Positions 1-8,086 of a stretch of DNA of 12,241 bases are shown piece by piece. The position numbers and the translations under genes are program-made. How positions within the stretch are numbered: position 1 is the first letter of the stretch; every line of letters begins with the position of its first letter. The stretch covers positions 1 through 12,241 of the forward strand of contig JADNRX010001241.1 of the NCBI GenBank assembly GCA_015501595.1. Reading direction: 5' to 3'. The DNA is from Hymenopellis radicata. Its lineage: Eukaryota; Basidiomycota; Agaricomycetes; Agaricales; Physalacriaceae. The notes beneath the pieces are model-generated. The model saw nothing but the letters and a program-made list of their open reading frames with translations. It did not search any database and was not told where the DNA came from.

Positions 1-27
1 CCGAATCGCGGGTGATATGCCTATCAG

Positions 28-509
28 CGTAGGCCGCCCCCGTTCCGCTTCCGCAAGGCTATGCATAACGCGGGTGTAGTGCTCCGCATTCGCAAGAAGG
101 ACGTCGGGATCATGCACATTGCTCCCGCCACGCCGCGTGTTGCGGAGAAGGCGAAGGAGGACACGCCCAAGAACGCCTCGGCGGGCGGCTCCATCCTTCG
201 GGGCGCCATGCCTAGGAAGTGGTCAAAGTCGAAGGCCATGACCATCGCCGAGTCGTACGACGCGTTCGCGCCCTCGAACGAGTTGAAGCGCGCCAAGTCG
301 TTCTCGGGCGTCTTCGCCAATGCTATTGTCGAAGATGACCTCGATCTCGACGATGCTACGCGCGAAAGCATGGGCACGTCGTATATTCTGCACCAATCCA
401 TCAACTACCGCGAGATGGAGATTGCCGGGAGCAGTGAACTGGGATATATGGTATGTGCCGATGCTCTTTGTCTGGGATTTGTTTAATGACCGTTGTTACT
501 TAGATCTGA
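28..509 (+). CDS. 3' end of an unrecognised protein-coding gene (partial)
   Basis: I do not recognise the product. The frame is open from an in-frame TGA at 13-15, so the coding part probably begins after an intron whose acceptor is the CAG at 25-27 (or the TAG at 30-32); most of the gene lies upstream of the window. A start at ATG 61 is also possible. Coding support comes from strong use of C- or G-ending codons throughout. The protein piece is basic early (R-I-R-K-K-D, R-K-W-S-K-S-K), then acidic (E-D-D-L-D-L-D-D), with no membrane segment or known motif. A good donor GTATGT at 451 and acceptor TTAG at 500-503 suggest a 53-nt intron, phase 0; spliced, the protein ends Gly-Tyr-Met-Ile with TGA at 507-509. 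Unspliced, it runs on to TAA at 484-486. The reverse-strand frame over the same bases is a shadow. Confidence 0.5.
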
Positions 510-1506
510 GTCGCGTCCTCTTGCACATCATTTTGCGATGACTTATTATTGCGTTCGATTCTTGTATATCGTGTTGAGAAGCAGTCAAATGTAAATGTAA
601 CACCACCCTACACTGCAACCACCTCCCCTATGCCTATGCCTTCCCTTGACTTATGTTTTTATCACCCTCTATGTCAAGCTCTCCTCTTCACTCTTTCTTT
701 CTGGTAGTTGCAGTTGTTGTACTTATTTCTTGGTTATTTTGTGTTTGAATAAAATGTACTTCATTTAAGAAATCTGCAGTCATCTCGTAAGTTCATTCGA
801 CGGGGTCTATCTACGAAGGTGCTCAACGTCGGGCTGTTTCCGAAGGCGAACAACTTCCCTTTTGATTCAAAGTGTCATTTCGGCATGATGTGGCGTTTAG
901 ACAATTTCTTGTCGCATACCCTGCTTTCTCCCGTACGATCGTTCGGGCTCGCCGCTCGGGTAGAAGGGCCCAAGAATGCATCTTGTTTGTCGCCAAGCTG
1001 ATTGCCGGCAACTGAAAAAAAAAAAAAAGAGTTACTTTCGACAGTGTGACTGTCTAGCCCGGAACTCGGATACTGTCCGCTTAAATTCCTCGCTTGCCAA
1101 CGCTGATTGAAAATTAAGCATAAGACGCTTGCGACGCCATATCGACGCGGCTGCTTCAAAGTACAAGTCTCCAGTGGCGAGCATTCGCGTATATATTGAG
1201 GGAGTATCACGCAAGCCTACTTACGGGATAGCCGTTGTGTATGCGCCACATCCGATTCTAGAGACCCCAGTCGAAGGCATGTTATGTACTTCTGCGGCAT
1301 TCCCCGCAGCCTTCGACTTCTTGGCTCTCAAGCGTCGACGATCCGGGAACATATTTACAGACCGCCATTCAAGGTCGGTCCCGGTAACTTGCGTCGGAAG
1401 CCTCGCGTCGTACCTGAGAGATGGTCACTGGCAAGAAACGATGTATAGCGGCGTCAAGAATACACGGGATATGTAGGTAGGTAGTAATACAGCGAGAGGA
1501 ACATCA
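510..1506. other. Intergenic region between convergent genes
   Basis: Two genes converge on this stretch: the plus-strand gene ending at 509 and the minus-strand zinc-cluster gene ending at 1507. The first 250 bases are pyrimidine-rich and fit a 3' UTR. A run of 14 A occupies 1015-1028. A short GTAG tandem (three copies) sits near 1473-1484. Open frames here are 115 codons or less, overlap on both strands, lack codon bias and match nothing I recognise. I see no RNA gene. Confidence 0.5.
748..753 (+). promoter_or_regulatory. Candidate poly(A) signal AATAAA
   Basis: An exact AATAAA lies about 240 bases after the stop codon of the upstream plus-strand gene, in a T-rich stretch that looks like a fungal 3' UTR. 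Its position and strand fit a cleavage and polyadenylation signal for that gene. The motif is short and often absent in fungi, so this is an inference from context. Confidence 0.35.
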
Positions 1507-2525
1507 TCAAAATCCAAAACCAACATTCAAACCCATGTGCCCGACGTTGTTTTGCTTTTTCGGCAACGGAGTGCCTCGTTTATGTTGACCTCTCCTGGAG
1601 CCGATGGGATAGACACACTTGTTGCCTCTTTTAGTGCATTGACTAAAGCCTTCGGGTCAGCTGTCAAGTTTGAGATTAAAAGTTTCGACATACTTGCAAG
1701 GTCCTCCATCCATGGGGCGTCCGCATGCAATTTTACGACTTCGACAGAAGAAACAGGCGAGGTTGGGAACCTTCTCGGATGTGGGAGACTCGACGCCGTG
1801 GTGAGAGAGTGAGTGGGGCGGCGACGGCTCCTGGAATGGCAGCCCAGGAGATACGCGGTGCAAATCCACAGCAGACTGCGGAGGCGACCCGTGCGACATC
1901 TGCGAGATGCGTGGAGTGAACTCGGTAAAAGGGGAAGATGGTGGACGAATGGCGCGATCGCGAGGAGAATTGTCGATGTAGGGAGCACGCGTTGAGTGTT
2001 GTACTCATCTTGATAGTCGTGTATGAGGCTGCGAGGAACAGGATAGAGCTCGTGACGAGGAGCAGTCTGCGGTGCAAGATTCATATCAACGATCTTCGCG
2101 AAACAGCATCGAAGACCTCACATATGACTTGTCGACTTTCGACGGCGCGCCATGAGGAGCCATCATTGTAGCATGGACTGCTTGTAGTAATACCGTCAGT
2201 GTATTTGAGGACTCCGCATACGGCAAAGCCTGAGTAATCAGTGGCAAGGCTTCGCGATAGAGTAATATTACTGACCTGGGCAGGATATCGAGGCTTCGGA
2301 TTATGGTAGACGCTGGTGGTGGAGATGGTAGGTGTGAAGTATAGGACCAGTTCGATCGTAAATAGCGGCTCCCAAACCGTATTGGCCGCTGTCGGTATAG
2401 GTGGCGGTGGATCATCATCCCAAGTCGGCGCGTACTGATCCACGAGGCCAAGGGAGGGAGTAAACCGACTGGAGGTGAAAATTGCCGGATGGATAGTGGC
2501 CTGAGGGAGAGATATAGTCTGACAT
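1507..2525 (-). CDS. Zn(II)2Cys6 fungal-type DNA-binding protein, zinc cluster near C-terminus
   Basis: Likely a nuclear transcription factor. The last two exons are secure. Exon 1694-1899 carries A-C-F-F-C-R-S-R-K-I-A-C-G-R-P and a fourth Cys. A 51-nt intron (1643-1693, donor GTATGT, acceptor TTTAG) joins it to 1507-1642, which supplies N-Q-C-T-K-R-G-N-K-C and the basic tail R-R-G-Q-H-K-R. The result is a perfect C-x2-C-x6-C-x8-C-x2-C-x6-C binuclear cluster, about residues 176-205 of 240. The stop is TGA at 1507-1509. Upstream, a 55-nt intron (2067-2121, GTGAGG) is good and an 89-nt intron (1900-1988, donor GTGCTC) is weaker. ATG 2523-2525 (CCACC before it) begins M-S-D-Y-I-S-P-S-G-H. Two in-frame N-terminal versions fit: introns 2389-2443 plus 2230-2275 (240 aa), or intron 2389-2435 alone (258 aa). 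The N-terminus is rich in P, S, H and Y. I recognise no regulatory domain, so targets are unknown. Confidence 0.72.
1643..1693 (-). other. 51-nt spliceosomal intron splitting the zinc cluster
   Basis: On the minus strand the intron starts GTATGT at 1693 and ends TTTAG at 1643, splitting an Asn codon in phase 2 between the fourth and fifth cluster cysteines. Without its removal the frame stops 12 codons after the fourth Cys-Lys; with removal all six cysteines fall in canonical spacing, which is strong evidence that the intron is real. Confidence 0.9.
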
Positions 2526-3985
2526 GGTGGATGTCAATGAAGAGGCGCGATGAGCAAGAAGTGGGGTCACGCTCTTTAAGAGGCATGACAGCCAGATGCG
2601 ACCGAGTTGGGAGCCCTACTTTTGTTTGCTTCTTTCCGTAGTGAGATTGACACGTGGGGCGTCATTATACTTCTACGTTTTTGCTTGTCGACCGAGCTAA
2701 TCAGGAGTGATCGTTTTTCTGCCGATCGCAAGTTTTCATGATGGCCGCCACATTTCGCTCCAGTTTGAATAGCCGTGTACCGTGCAGAGTCGCAGAGCGC
2801 TATTGAGGAGAATCAGGGAGATGGGCAATCGCCAAGCAATCGCTGCAAAAGAGAGAACATGCTGATTACATCGTCGGGATCATTGGACTCGACCGAATAT
2901 CATCAAGTCGGTGATGAGATTTGGATGGCCGACGATGAAGGCCAGAGATCAAACTATAAAGAGTAAGATATAAGTAGCATTGCCGTAGCTGGAAAGGTAC
3001 TTGAAGTAGGAATAATCAACTTCGCGGGCCCCCTCGTCACCAGGCTGAGTTTGAGGACATCCGAAAATCAGAAAGGGCGCTATGATAGGCATGAAGCCTC
3101 GCTGAAAGCTCATGGGGCTTTGCATCGTGGCTGCATATGCATCAATTCAAAACTGGCGATATCATTTACTGAACAAGCTCAACATATTTGGCGGAGTCCA
3201 ATCGCCAGTAAGGAGGTACCGACGCTAGAGCGAGGTTCTCCACGAAGTGGTGGCAGTACATAAGGGGCATATACATAACCCTGTTATGCATTTCGACCTC
3301 AGCGACCAACGTTGACTGGCAGTGACCAAACTCAGGCAAGACGCGTGATCCAGAAAAAGGTAACCCGGCATACCCCGGGCGTACTCGGTCTTCTAGTGAG
3401 GATGCCAATCTGGTATCAATTGCCGACTTAATAACGCTCTGCGAGAAGAAAGAACGCTCCGAACAACCCAGTAACTTGCGAAGCAAGCCGAAGAGAGATT
3501 CTTGCTCTACATATGATCTCGGACCTCTGAGGGTCAGGTACGCGCTTTTTACGCGTGTATTCGAGCTAATTTAAAATACTTCATGCATCAGACTACAAAA
3601 TCGCGATGTGGCGTTTCCCTATAGCCCAGATGGCTGCTTATTGGAACCAGTCGAATTTCAGGAACGGTGTTACAACCTCGCGGAACACGCTGGGGGGCAG
3701 TAGTTTTAACTACAGCAACCTTTCCCGACTGTGCCTTACTGGACACTCGGCGAACGGCTGAAGACAACGGAGGGGTCAATTCGATCGCCTTCCAAGTGAT
3801 GCGCGAACGAAGCACGCACAACAGGTGCGGTTTGCGTCACACCCCATATATGCTGATAGAAAGTCGCAAACCAGTAGATTCGAATCTTCCTGAGAGTGTT
3901 TCCCGTCGCGCAGAAGGCTGACAAGTGACCTGAAGACAGTAACGCCATGTCACGCCTGGTGTTGAGGTGGACATGTAGATTCCAT
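2526..3985. other. Intergenic region upstream of divergent units; no supportable gene
   Basis: This separates the minus-strand zinc-cluster gene from the plus-strand tRNA and LCB1. The part next to 2525 should hold the zinc-cluster gene promoter and 5' UTR. Open frames do not exceed 106 codons, lie on both strands, and show no family motif or consistent splice structure. A 63-codon plus-strand frame at 2775-2966 is acidic but opens with GTG and has no supported neighbours. No repeat or RNA gene was recognised before the tRNA. Confidence 0.45.
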
Positions 3986-3992
3986 GGCCTGA

Positions 3993-4003
3993 TGGTCTAG
4001 TAG
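3993..4003 (+). promoter_or_regulatory. Pol III A box of tRNA-Pro
   Basis: TGGTCTAGTAG fits the A-box consensus TRGYNNARNNG at every fixed position. It is the internal promoter element bound by TFIIIC and lies in the D-arm portion of the tRNA. Confidence 0.8.
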
Positions 4004-4051
4004 TATGATTCCTTGTTAGGGTATCTGTGTACACTTCTCGAGGAGGTCCCG

Positions 4052-4062
4052 GGTTCAATTCC
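4052..4062 (+). promoter_or_regulatory. Pol III B box of tRNA-Pro
   Basis: GGTTCAATTCC fits the B-box consensus GGTTCRANTCC except for T in place of N, which is allowed. It coincides with the T arm. Together with the A box it makes the unit look transcriptionally competent. Confidence 0.85.
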
Positions 4063-4097
4063 CGGTCAGGCCCTGCGTCCATGATCGTACCAGTCAA

Positions 4098-4104
4098 TTT
4101 TTTT
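4098..4104 (+). terminator. Pol III oligo-T terminator of tRNA-Pro
   Basis: A run of seven T on the coding strand begins 24 bases after the discriminator base of the tRNA. RNA polymerase III stops at such runs, so the primary transcript should carry a 3' trailer of about 25 bases. Confidence 0.75.
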
Positions 4105-4212
4105 ATTATAGTTCTGTTCTGGTTAAACTCTTGTGCTTGAGCCTTGACTAGACTCTAGAGCTAGTCTGAGTAGAACTGCAGTTGATGTTGTTTATTCTTT
4201 TTTTCGTAGCAA

Positions 4213-4245
4213 ATGTTCTTGAGCAGACAGCACGACCACGAGTAA
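4213..4245 (+). other. Possible upstream ORF in the LCB1 leader (10 codons)
   Basis: ATG at 4213 opens a 10-codon frame that stops with TAA at 4243-4245, 27 bases before the LCB1 ATG. If the LCB1 transcript starts upstream of 4213, ribosomes scanning the leader would meet this ATG first. The context (GCAAATGT) has A at -3, which favours recognition. Whether it lies in the mRNA depends on the unknown transcription start. Confidence 0.3.
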
Positions 4246-4272
4246 GTCGATCGTTGTAGGTTGCAGACTACG

Positions 4273-6045
4273 ATGACGAGCACGTACAATACGCCCTTGG
4301 AACCCGTCTTTTCGTTCGTTGCAGAATGCCTCTCGTCGATGGAAAGGACGTTCTACAAGTTGCCTGGCTCTGCGATTATTGAACGCTACGTCCGAAGCTC
4401 ACACCAAAATGACCCCGGTCGGACACTGCTCGAGCTCATCCTCTTCGCACTGGTCATTCGCACTCTGCTTCAGTCGCGAACACGCGCTGAGAGGTCTGCC
4501 AAAAACTTTATAGAGTTTTCCGACAAGGTGCGTCGGCTTTATCTGCCCTCAGAACCTCAGGACTCAGGCTATTGCTAGGAAGTTGACGAACTCGTGGATG
4601 AATGGGTACCGGAACCGCTGGCACAACCTTTGACTGAACGGGAGGAGGCCGAGCTCAATTTTGCACCCGTTATTGTTGGCCAGAGCGGTCCCAAGCCCAA
4701 ACTGGCGTCGACGGGCAAGACAGTGCTCAATCTGTCCAGTCTTAATTTCACCAATCTTGCTGGGAACGAAGTAATCAAGGACAAAGCTATCGATGCCCTC
4801 AAAAAATACGGCGTTGGGAGCTGTGGTCCTGCTGGGTTCTATGGCACCGTTGGTTCGTGTATTGACATCAACCCTATTCCCTCACTCATCACTTTTGTAG
4901 ACGCGCACTTGGATTTGGAACGGGACATCGCCGACTTTTTGGGTACAGAAGCGGCTATCCTATATTCTCAAGGCTTCTCCACCATCACTTCCGTTATTCC
5001 TGCCTTCTGCAAACGAGGAGATATTATTGTGGCCGACCGTAGTGTCTCCTTCCCAATCCAGAAGGGCATGCAGATCTCCCGTTCGACAATTCGCTGGTTT
5101 GATCACAACGACTTGAAGAGTCTCGAGGATGTTCTTATTTCCCTCGAGAAGGAACGCAAGAAGCGTCGTGCGCCCTTGACTCGTCGCTTCATCGTTACAG
5201 AAGGCATTTTTGAGAAGGACGGCGCCATGGCGGACTTGCCGAAATTGGTACGACTTTCGTTCCATACACGCGATTAACCAATGCTCACATACCCTCAGAT
5301 TGAACTAAAGACAAAGTACAAGTACCGTCTCATTCTTGACGAGTCTTTTTCCTTTGGCACTGTCGGTCGTACTGGACGCGGACTTACCGAACTCTACAAC
5401 GTGCCTGCATCCAAGGTCGACATGCTCATCGGTTCAGTCGCCATCGGTCTCTGTGCAGCAGGTGGCTTCTGCGCCGGAACCCAATTCGTCGTAGAGCACC
5501 AGCGCATTAACGGTCCTGGCTTCGTCTTTTCTGCCTCGATGCCGCCTCTTCTCGCCGTGAGCGGCTCTGAGGGAATCAATATCCTACGTTCCTCCCCCTC
5601 TATCCTCGAATCACTTCACGATAACACGCGTGCTGCTCGCTCTATCCTCGATAGAGTAGAAGGCATCACGATTCCATCGCATCCCGCTTCTCCCATGATA
5701 CATATTCAACTCAAGACACCCTCGACGAGCAGTTTACATCCGGCTGCCGCTGCGCATCATCCTACCAAGCCTTCCAATCCCTCGTCGATCCTTCCAAGGG
5801 AGGCTAGCGCGTGGAACTGGGACATCGCGACAGAGGAGAATATTCTTCAAGACGTAGTGGAAGAGGCTTTAGCGCAGGGCGTCTTGATTTCGAAGGCCCA
5901 GCGTCTGAGGGGACAGGAAATGGTCGAAGTGCGGCCGAGTATCCGTCTGACGATGACTTCTGGGCTCACGAAGAAGGAGACGGAGAAAGCTGTTGGGATC
6001 GTCAAGGCGGCGCTGCAGAAGGTGTTGTCGAAGCGCAGATGGTAA
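4273..6045 (+). CDS. LCB1: Serine palmitoyltransferase subunit 1 (LCB1), complete, four exons
   Basis: This is the non-catalytic large subunit of serine palmitoyltransferase, the ER-membrane enzyme that condenses serine with palmitoyl-CoA in the first step of sphingolipid synthesis; it works as a dimer with LCB2. Exons are 4273-4527, 4579-4852, 4901-5247 and 5299-6045; introns of 51, 48 and 51 nt start GTGCGT, GTTCGT and GTACGA. The 540-residue product is close to the yeast length of 558. An N-terminal membrane segment lies near residues 51-67. K-Y-G-V-G-S-C-G-P-A-G-F-Y-G-T (161-175) includes Cys167, the equivalent of human SPTLC1 Cys133. L-D-E-S-F-S-F-G (305-312) and G-G-F-C-A-G (347-352) follow. 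The PLP-lysine position is Ile341, as expected for LCB1 rather than LCB2. A Pro/Ser/His-rich insert lies near 425-460. ATG 4273 gives the usual LCB1 N-terminus; no in-frame ATG precedes it nearby. Confidence 0.96.
4853..4900 (+). other. 48-nt stop-free intron 2 of LCB1
   Basis: The intron begins GTTCGT and ends TTTTGTAG, in phase 1. It is a multiple of three without an in-frame stop, so the frame is open across it and a simple ORF call would include 16 extra residues between T-V and D-A-H-L-D-L-E. LCB1 proteins run from F-Y-G-T straight into (I/V)-D-x-H-x-x-L-E, so the insert is intronic. Confidence 0.9.
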
Positions 6046-6230
6046 TCTATATTTGGTATAGTATGGCTCTTGGGGTACCTAATCATGGCGTCCCGCTAAT
6101 TGTTCGTTACAGTATACTTTCAATGTCGTTAATCTCTAGACCTATACAATGCATTGGCGGAGCAATCAGCCGAAGCGGGATGCAGTTGTGGATTTACGCG
6201 ACAAGTCAACCTTTTTGTTCACCGCCACTT

Positions 6231-6260
6231 TGGACCGAGTTTCAACGTCTCGAGAACTTC
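6231..6260 (+). repeat. Dispersed repeat, copy 1
   Basis: The unit starting TTGGACCGAGTTTCAACG and running to GAGAACTTC matches the copy at 7092-7122 at 27 of 31 positions (counting the T at 6230), and both copies have TCTGAT within 15 bases downstream. It does not coincide with a gene, so it may be a fragment of an old mobile element. Confidence 0.5.
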
Positions 6261-7091
6261 TGAATCTGATGGTCATTTACACTCGGGTTACTTGGGTAAT
6301 CTTAACAGCTGTTCAAGCATCAGGACCAGCCGCAAATCGTCGGTCAATGAAACTCGTTGAAGTCTATTCAGTTGAAGACGGGGCCACCCGCTTTTCTGAC
6401 ATTTGAAGACGGGATCTTTGCTCTAGTCTCTTCTGATGTGTTGGGTTATCAATCAATGACATACAAGATGGGGAGACGAACAACATCGAGTGAGTTGGTC
6501 GTTCGGGAGTAAGCGCGCTGATTTAGCGCTGCACGTCAATGATTATTCCTGTCTGGAGCTGGTAACTATCTATGCTTGATACCCAATTGAAAGACTTTAA
6601 CAAGCCGCATTAATACAGGAGTTCCAGACTCGAGAACGAGGGTGCCTTCGTGTTTGTGGCCATATAGCAGGCAACATGCATATGACAATGTACGTGCGTC
6701 TTCTTAGTACCCGCGTCCACACACCCTTGAGAGCCATTCACACCCAAGACAGTGGTGGCGAGCTCTTCCCGAAAGCTCGGTCCACGAGGAGGCCGCCTAT
6801 TTCCCCACCATACCTTCTTGTGCCTATCTGGACTTCACACGACGGCCGTGTCCAAACGTCGCAGGCTCGACATGTACACGGTGGGCTCATATGATCAACT
6901 TCCGAGTCCACCAGTTCGAGTTCGAGTTCTGGGCCGGCGATGGAGAAGACGAGAAAGGCTGCGCGCCGGAAGCTGTGGTAGTAGTAATCTCGCCTAGGCC
7001 GGCGCATCGATATCACTAAATCACTATCAGCTGGTGCGGGAACGAAATCACCCTCTTTGGTCTTTTTTGCTGTTTGTTGTTCAGTTCGCCC

Positions 7092-7122
7092 TTGGACCGG
7101 GTTTCGACGGCTTGAGAACTTC
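7092..7122 (+). repeat. Dispersed repeat, copy 2
   Basis: The second copy, same orientation, begins TTGGACCGGGTTTCGACG and differs from the first by four substitutions. T-rich sequence precedes both copies. The spacing between copies is about 860 bp. No terminal repeats or target-site duplication could be seen. Confidence 0.5.
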
Positions 7123-8086
7123 GCCACGATCTGATAGTTCCCCGCGTCTCTAGTCGAGCATGCGAATGGGGTGGAGGGGGGGCAAAACTTCGGTTTGTGC
7201 ATGTTCATTCCCGAGGGCCGAGTAACGTGGTCCGACGCGGGAGCTCAAAAGAGGCAGATATCGTTGAAAGTAAACATCTTTAGAATGGAACATGTTACAG
7301 ATTACAACAGTTAGTTGGGGCTGCCGTACATGGAGAAAAGGGTAATAATCATCTGCGCGCGCACTGTCACCGAGAACACTGTGACTTTGGACACATGGAA
7401 TGGAACACACGTCTGCGGCGTGGCAGATTATGTGCGTGCTCTGACACGAGGAACGGCTTTGGTTTTTTGTCCCCGAAAATCGTGTGTGCATGCGAAGGAT
7501 CATTAGGACAATAGGCGTTATGAAGGCGATCCACACTGACAATAGGGTAAACTGGACGCGTGAATCAGATGGAGAGACGAGACCGCAGTGCCGTTGCCAT
7601 CAGGAAAACTCGAAGACGAAAATACGTCGGATCCCTTTTGCTGGGGAGGTGTTTCCTCATTCGACTGGTGCTTCGTCTCTATTGGGCCCGAGTCGAGAGA
7701 AGGTCGATGGTCCGCGAAGACAATAGTGCGGCTGGGTGGCGCTATTGTTTTGAGCCTGCAAAGATATCAAAGTGGCGGTGGTTCATTCAACTCAGCGGAA
7801 TCCGAACAAAGTAAAGCAAAATGGCGACAACATTCATTCAATTGTATTTGTGTGCGGAGTTGTATCGTACAAATGGAAAGTTCGGGTGTGTGTGGTACAA
7901 GTGGTACAGAGGCTAAACGAGAGAAGTATGATTAAGTTTCTAATATATAAAAACGAGGGAGTATAACTACTATAGCATAATGAAAGCGAAGCGAACTGAG
8001 GACAGGGAGTGGGGGTGGGGACGCAGAAAAATATATAAGCGCCGTGCAAGTCAAAGGTGGTGCATGGAGGAGGATGAGGATGAGAA

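Larger units (their letters stand above)
3986..4073 (+). tRNA. tRNA-Pro(AGG), with 16-nt intron
   Basis: The cloverleaf folds fully. The acceptor stem GGCCTGA/TCAGGCC is perfect, with discriminator C at 4073. The anticodon stem is CCTTG (4011-4015) against CGAGG (4039-4043) with one T-G wobble. The loop is TT-AGG-G-T, anticodon AGG at 4018-4020, so mature tRNA (with A34 usually modified to inosine) reads proline codons. The intron is 4022-4037, exactly in the canonical place after position 37. The T arm is CCGGG-TTCAATT-CCCGG (4049-4065). The D arm has the G10-T25 wobble and T13-T22 mismatch usual in eukaryotic tRNA-Pro, but position 18 is A (4002) where G is nearly universal. Internal A and B boxes are intact. 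Length without intron is 72 nt; CCA is not encoded, as expected in eukaryotes. The gene ends 199 bp before the LCB1 start codon, same strand. Confidence 0.93.
6046..8086. other. Intergenic region between convergent genes; no supportable gene
   Basis: LCB1 (plus) and the 8087-8743 gene (minus) point into this 2 kb, so both 3' UTRs lie in it. The longest open frame is 156 codons on the minus strand (6738-7208), overlapping another of 130 codons (7150-7542) in a different frame; neither has a family motif, codon bias or clear splice sites, and such lengths are expected by chance in a window this size. A short tandem of GTTCGA-like units lies at about 6909-6927. A diverged 31-bp repeat pair is listed separately. 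No AATAAA follows LCB1 closely. Confidence 0.45.

Noticed and set aside
24..404. 126-codon minus-strand frame opposite the first gene
   Set aside because: It is a shadow of the GC-ending plus-strand frame, which has the expected codon bias and plausible splice sites.
1527..2084. 185-codon minus-strand frame as a gene of its own
   Set aside because: Only its first part (about 1989-2066) fits as an exon; further on it is out of frame with the zinc cluster, and the six-cysteine motif shows that the other frame is used.
3837..4097. 86-codon minus-strand frame across the tRNA
   Set aside because: It is the antisense of tRNA-Pro; the G-P-D-R-E-L-N-P-G-P-P stretch is the usual translation of a reversed T arm and acceptor stem.
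6738..7208. 156-codon minus-strand frame
   Set aside because: At a 3/64 stop rate an open run this long has roughly a 1 in 2000 chance per run, and a window this size has about a thousand runs, so one is not surprising. It has no motif or codon bias and overlaps another frame.
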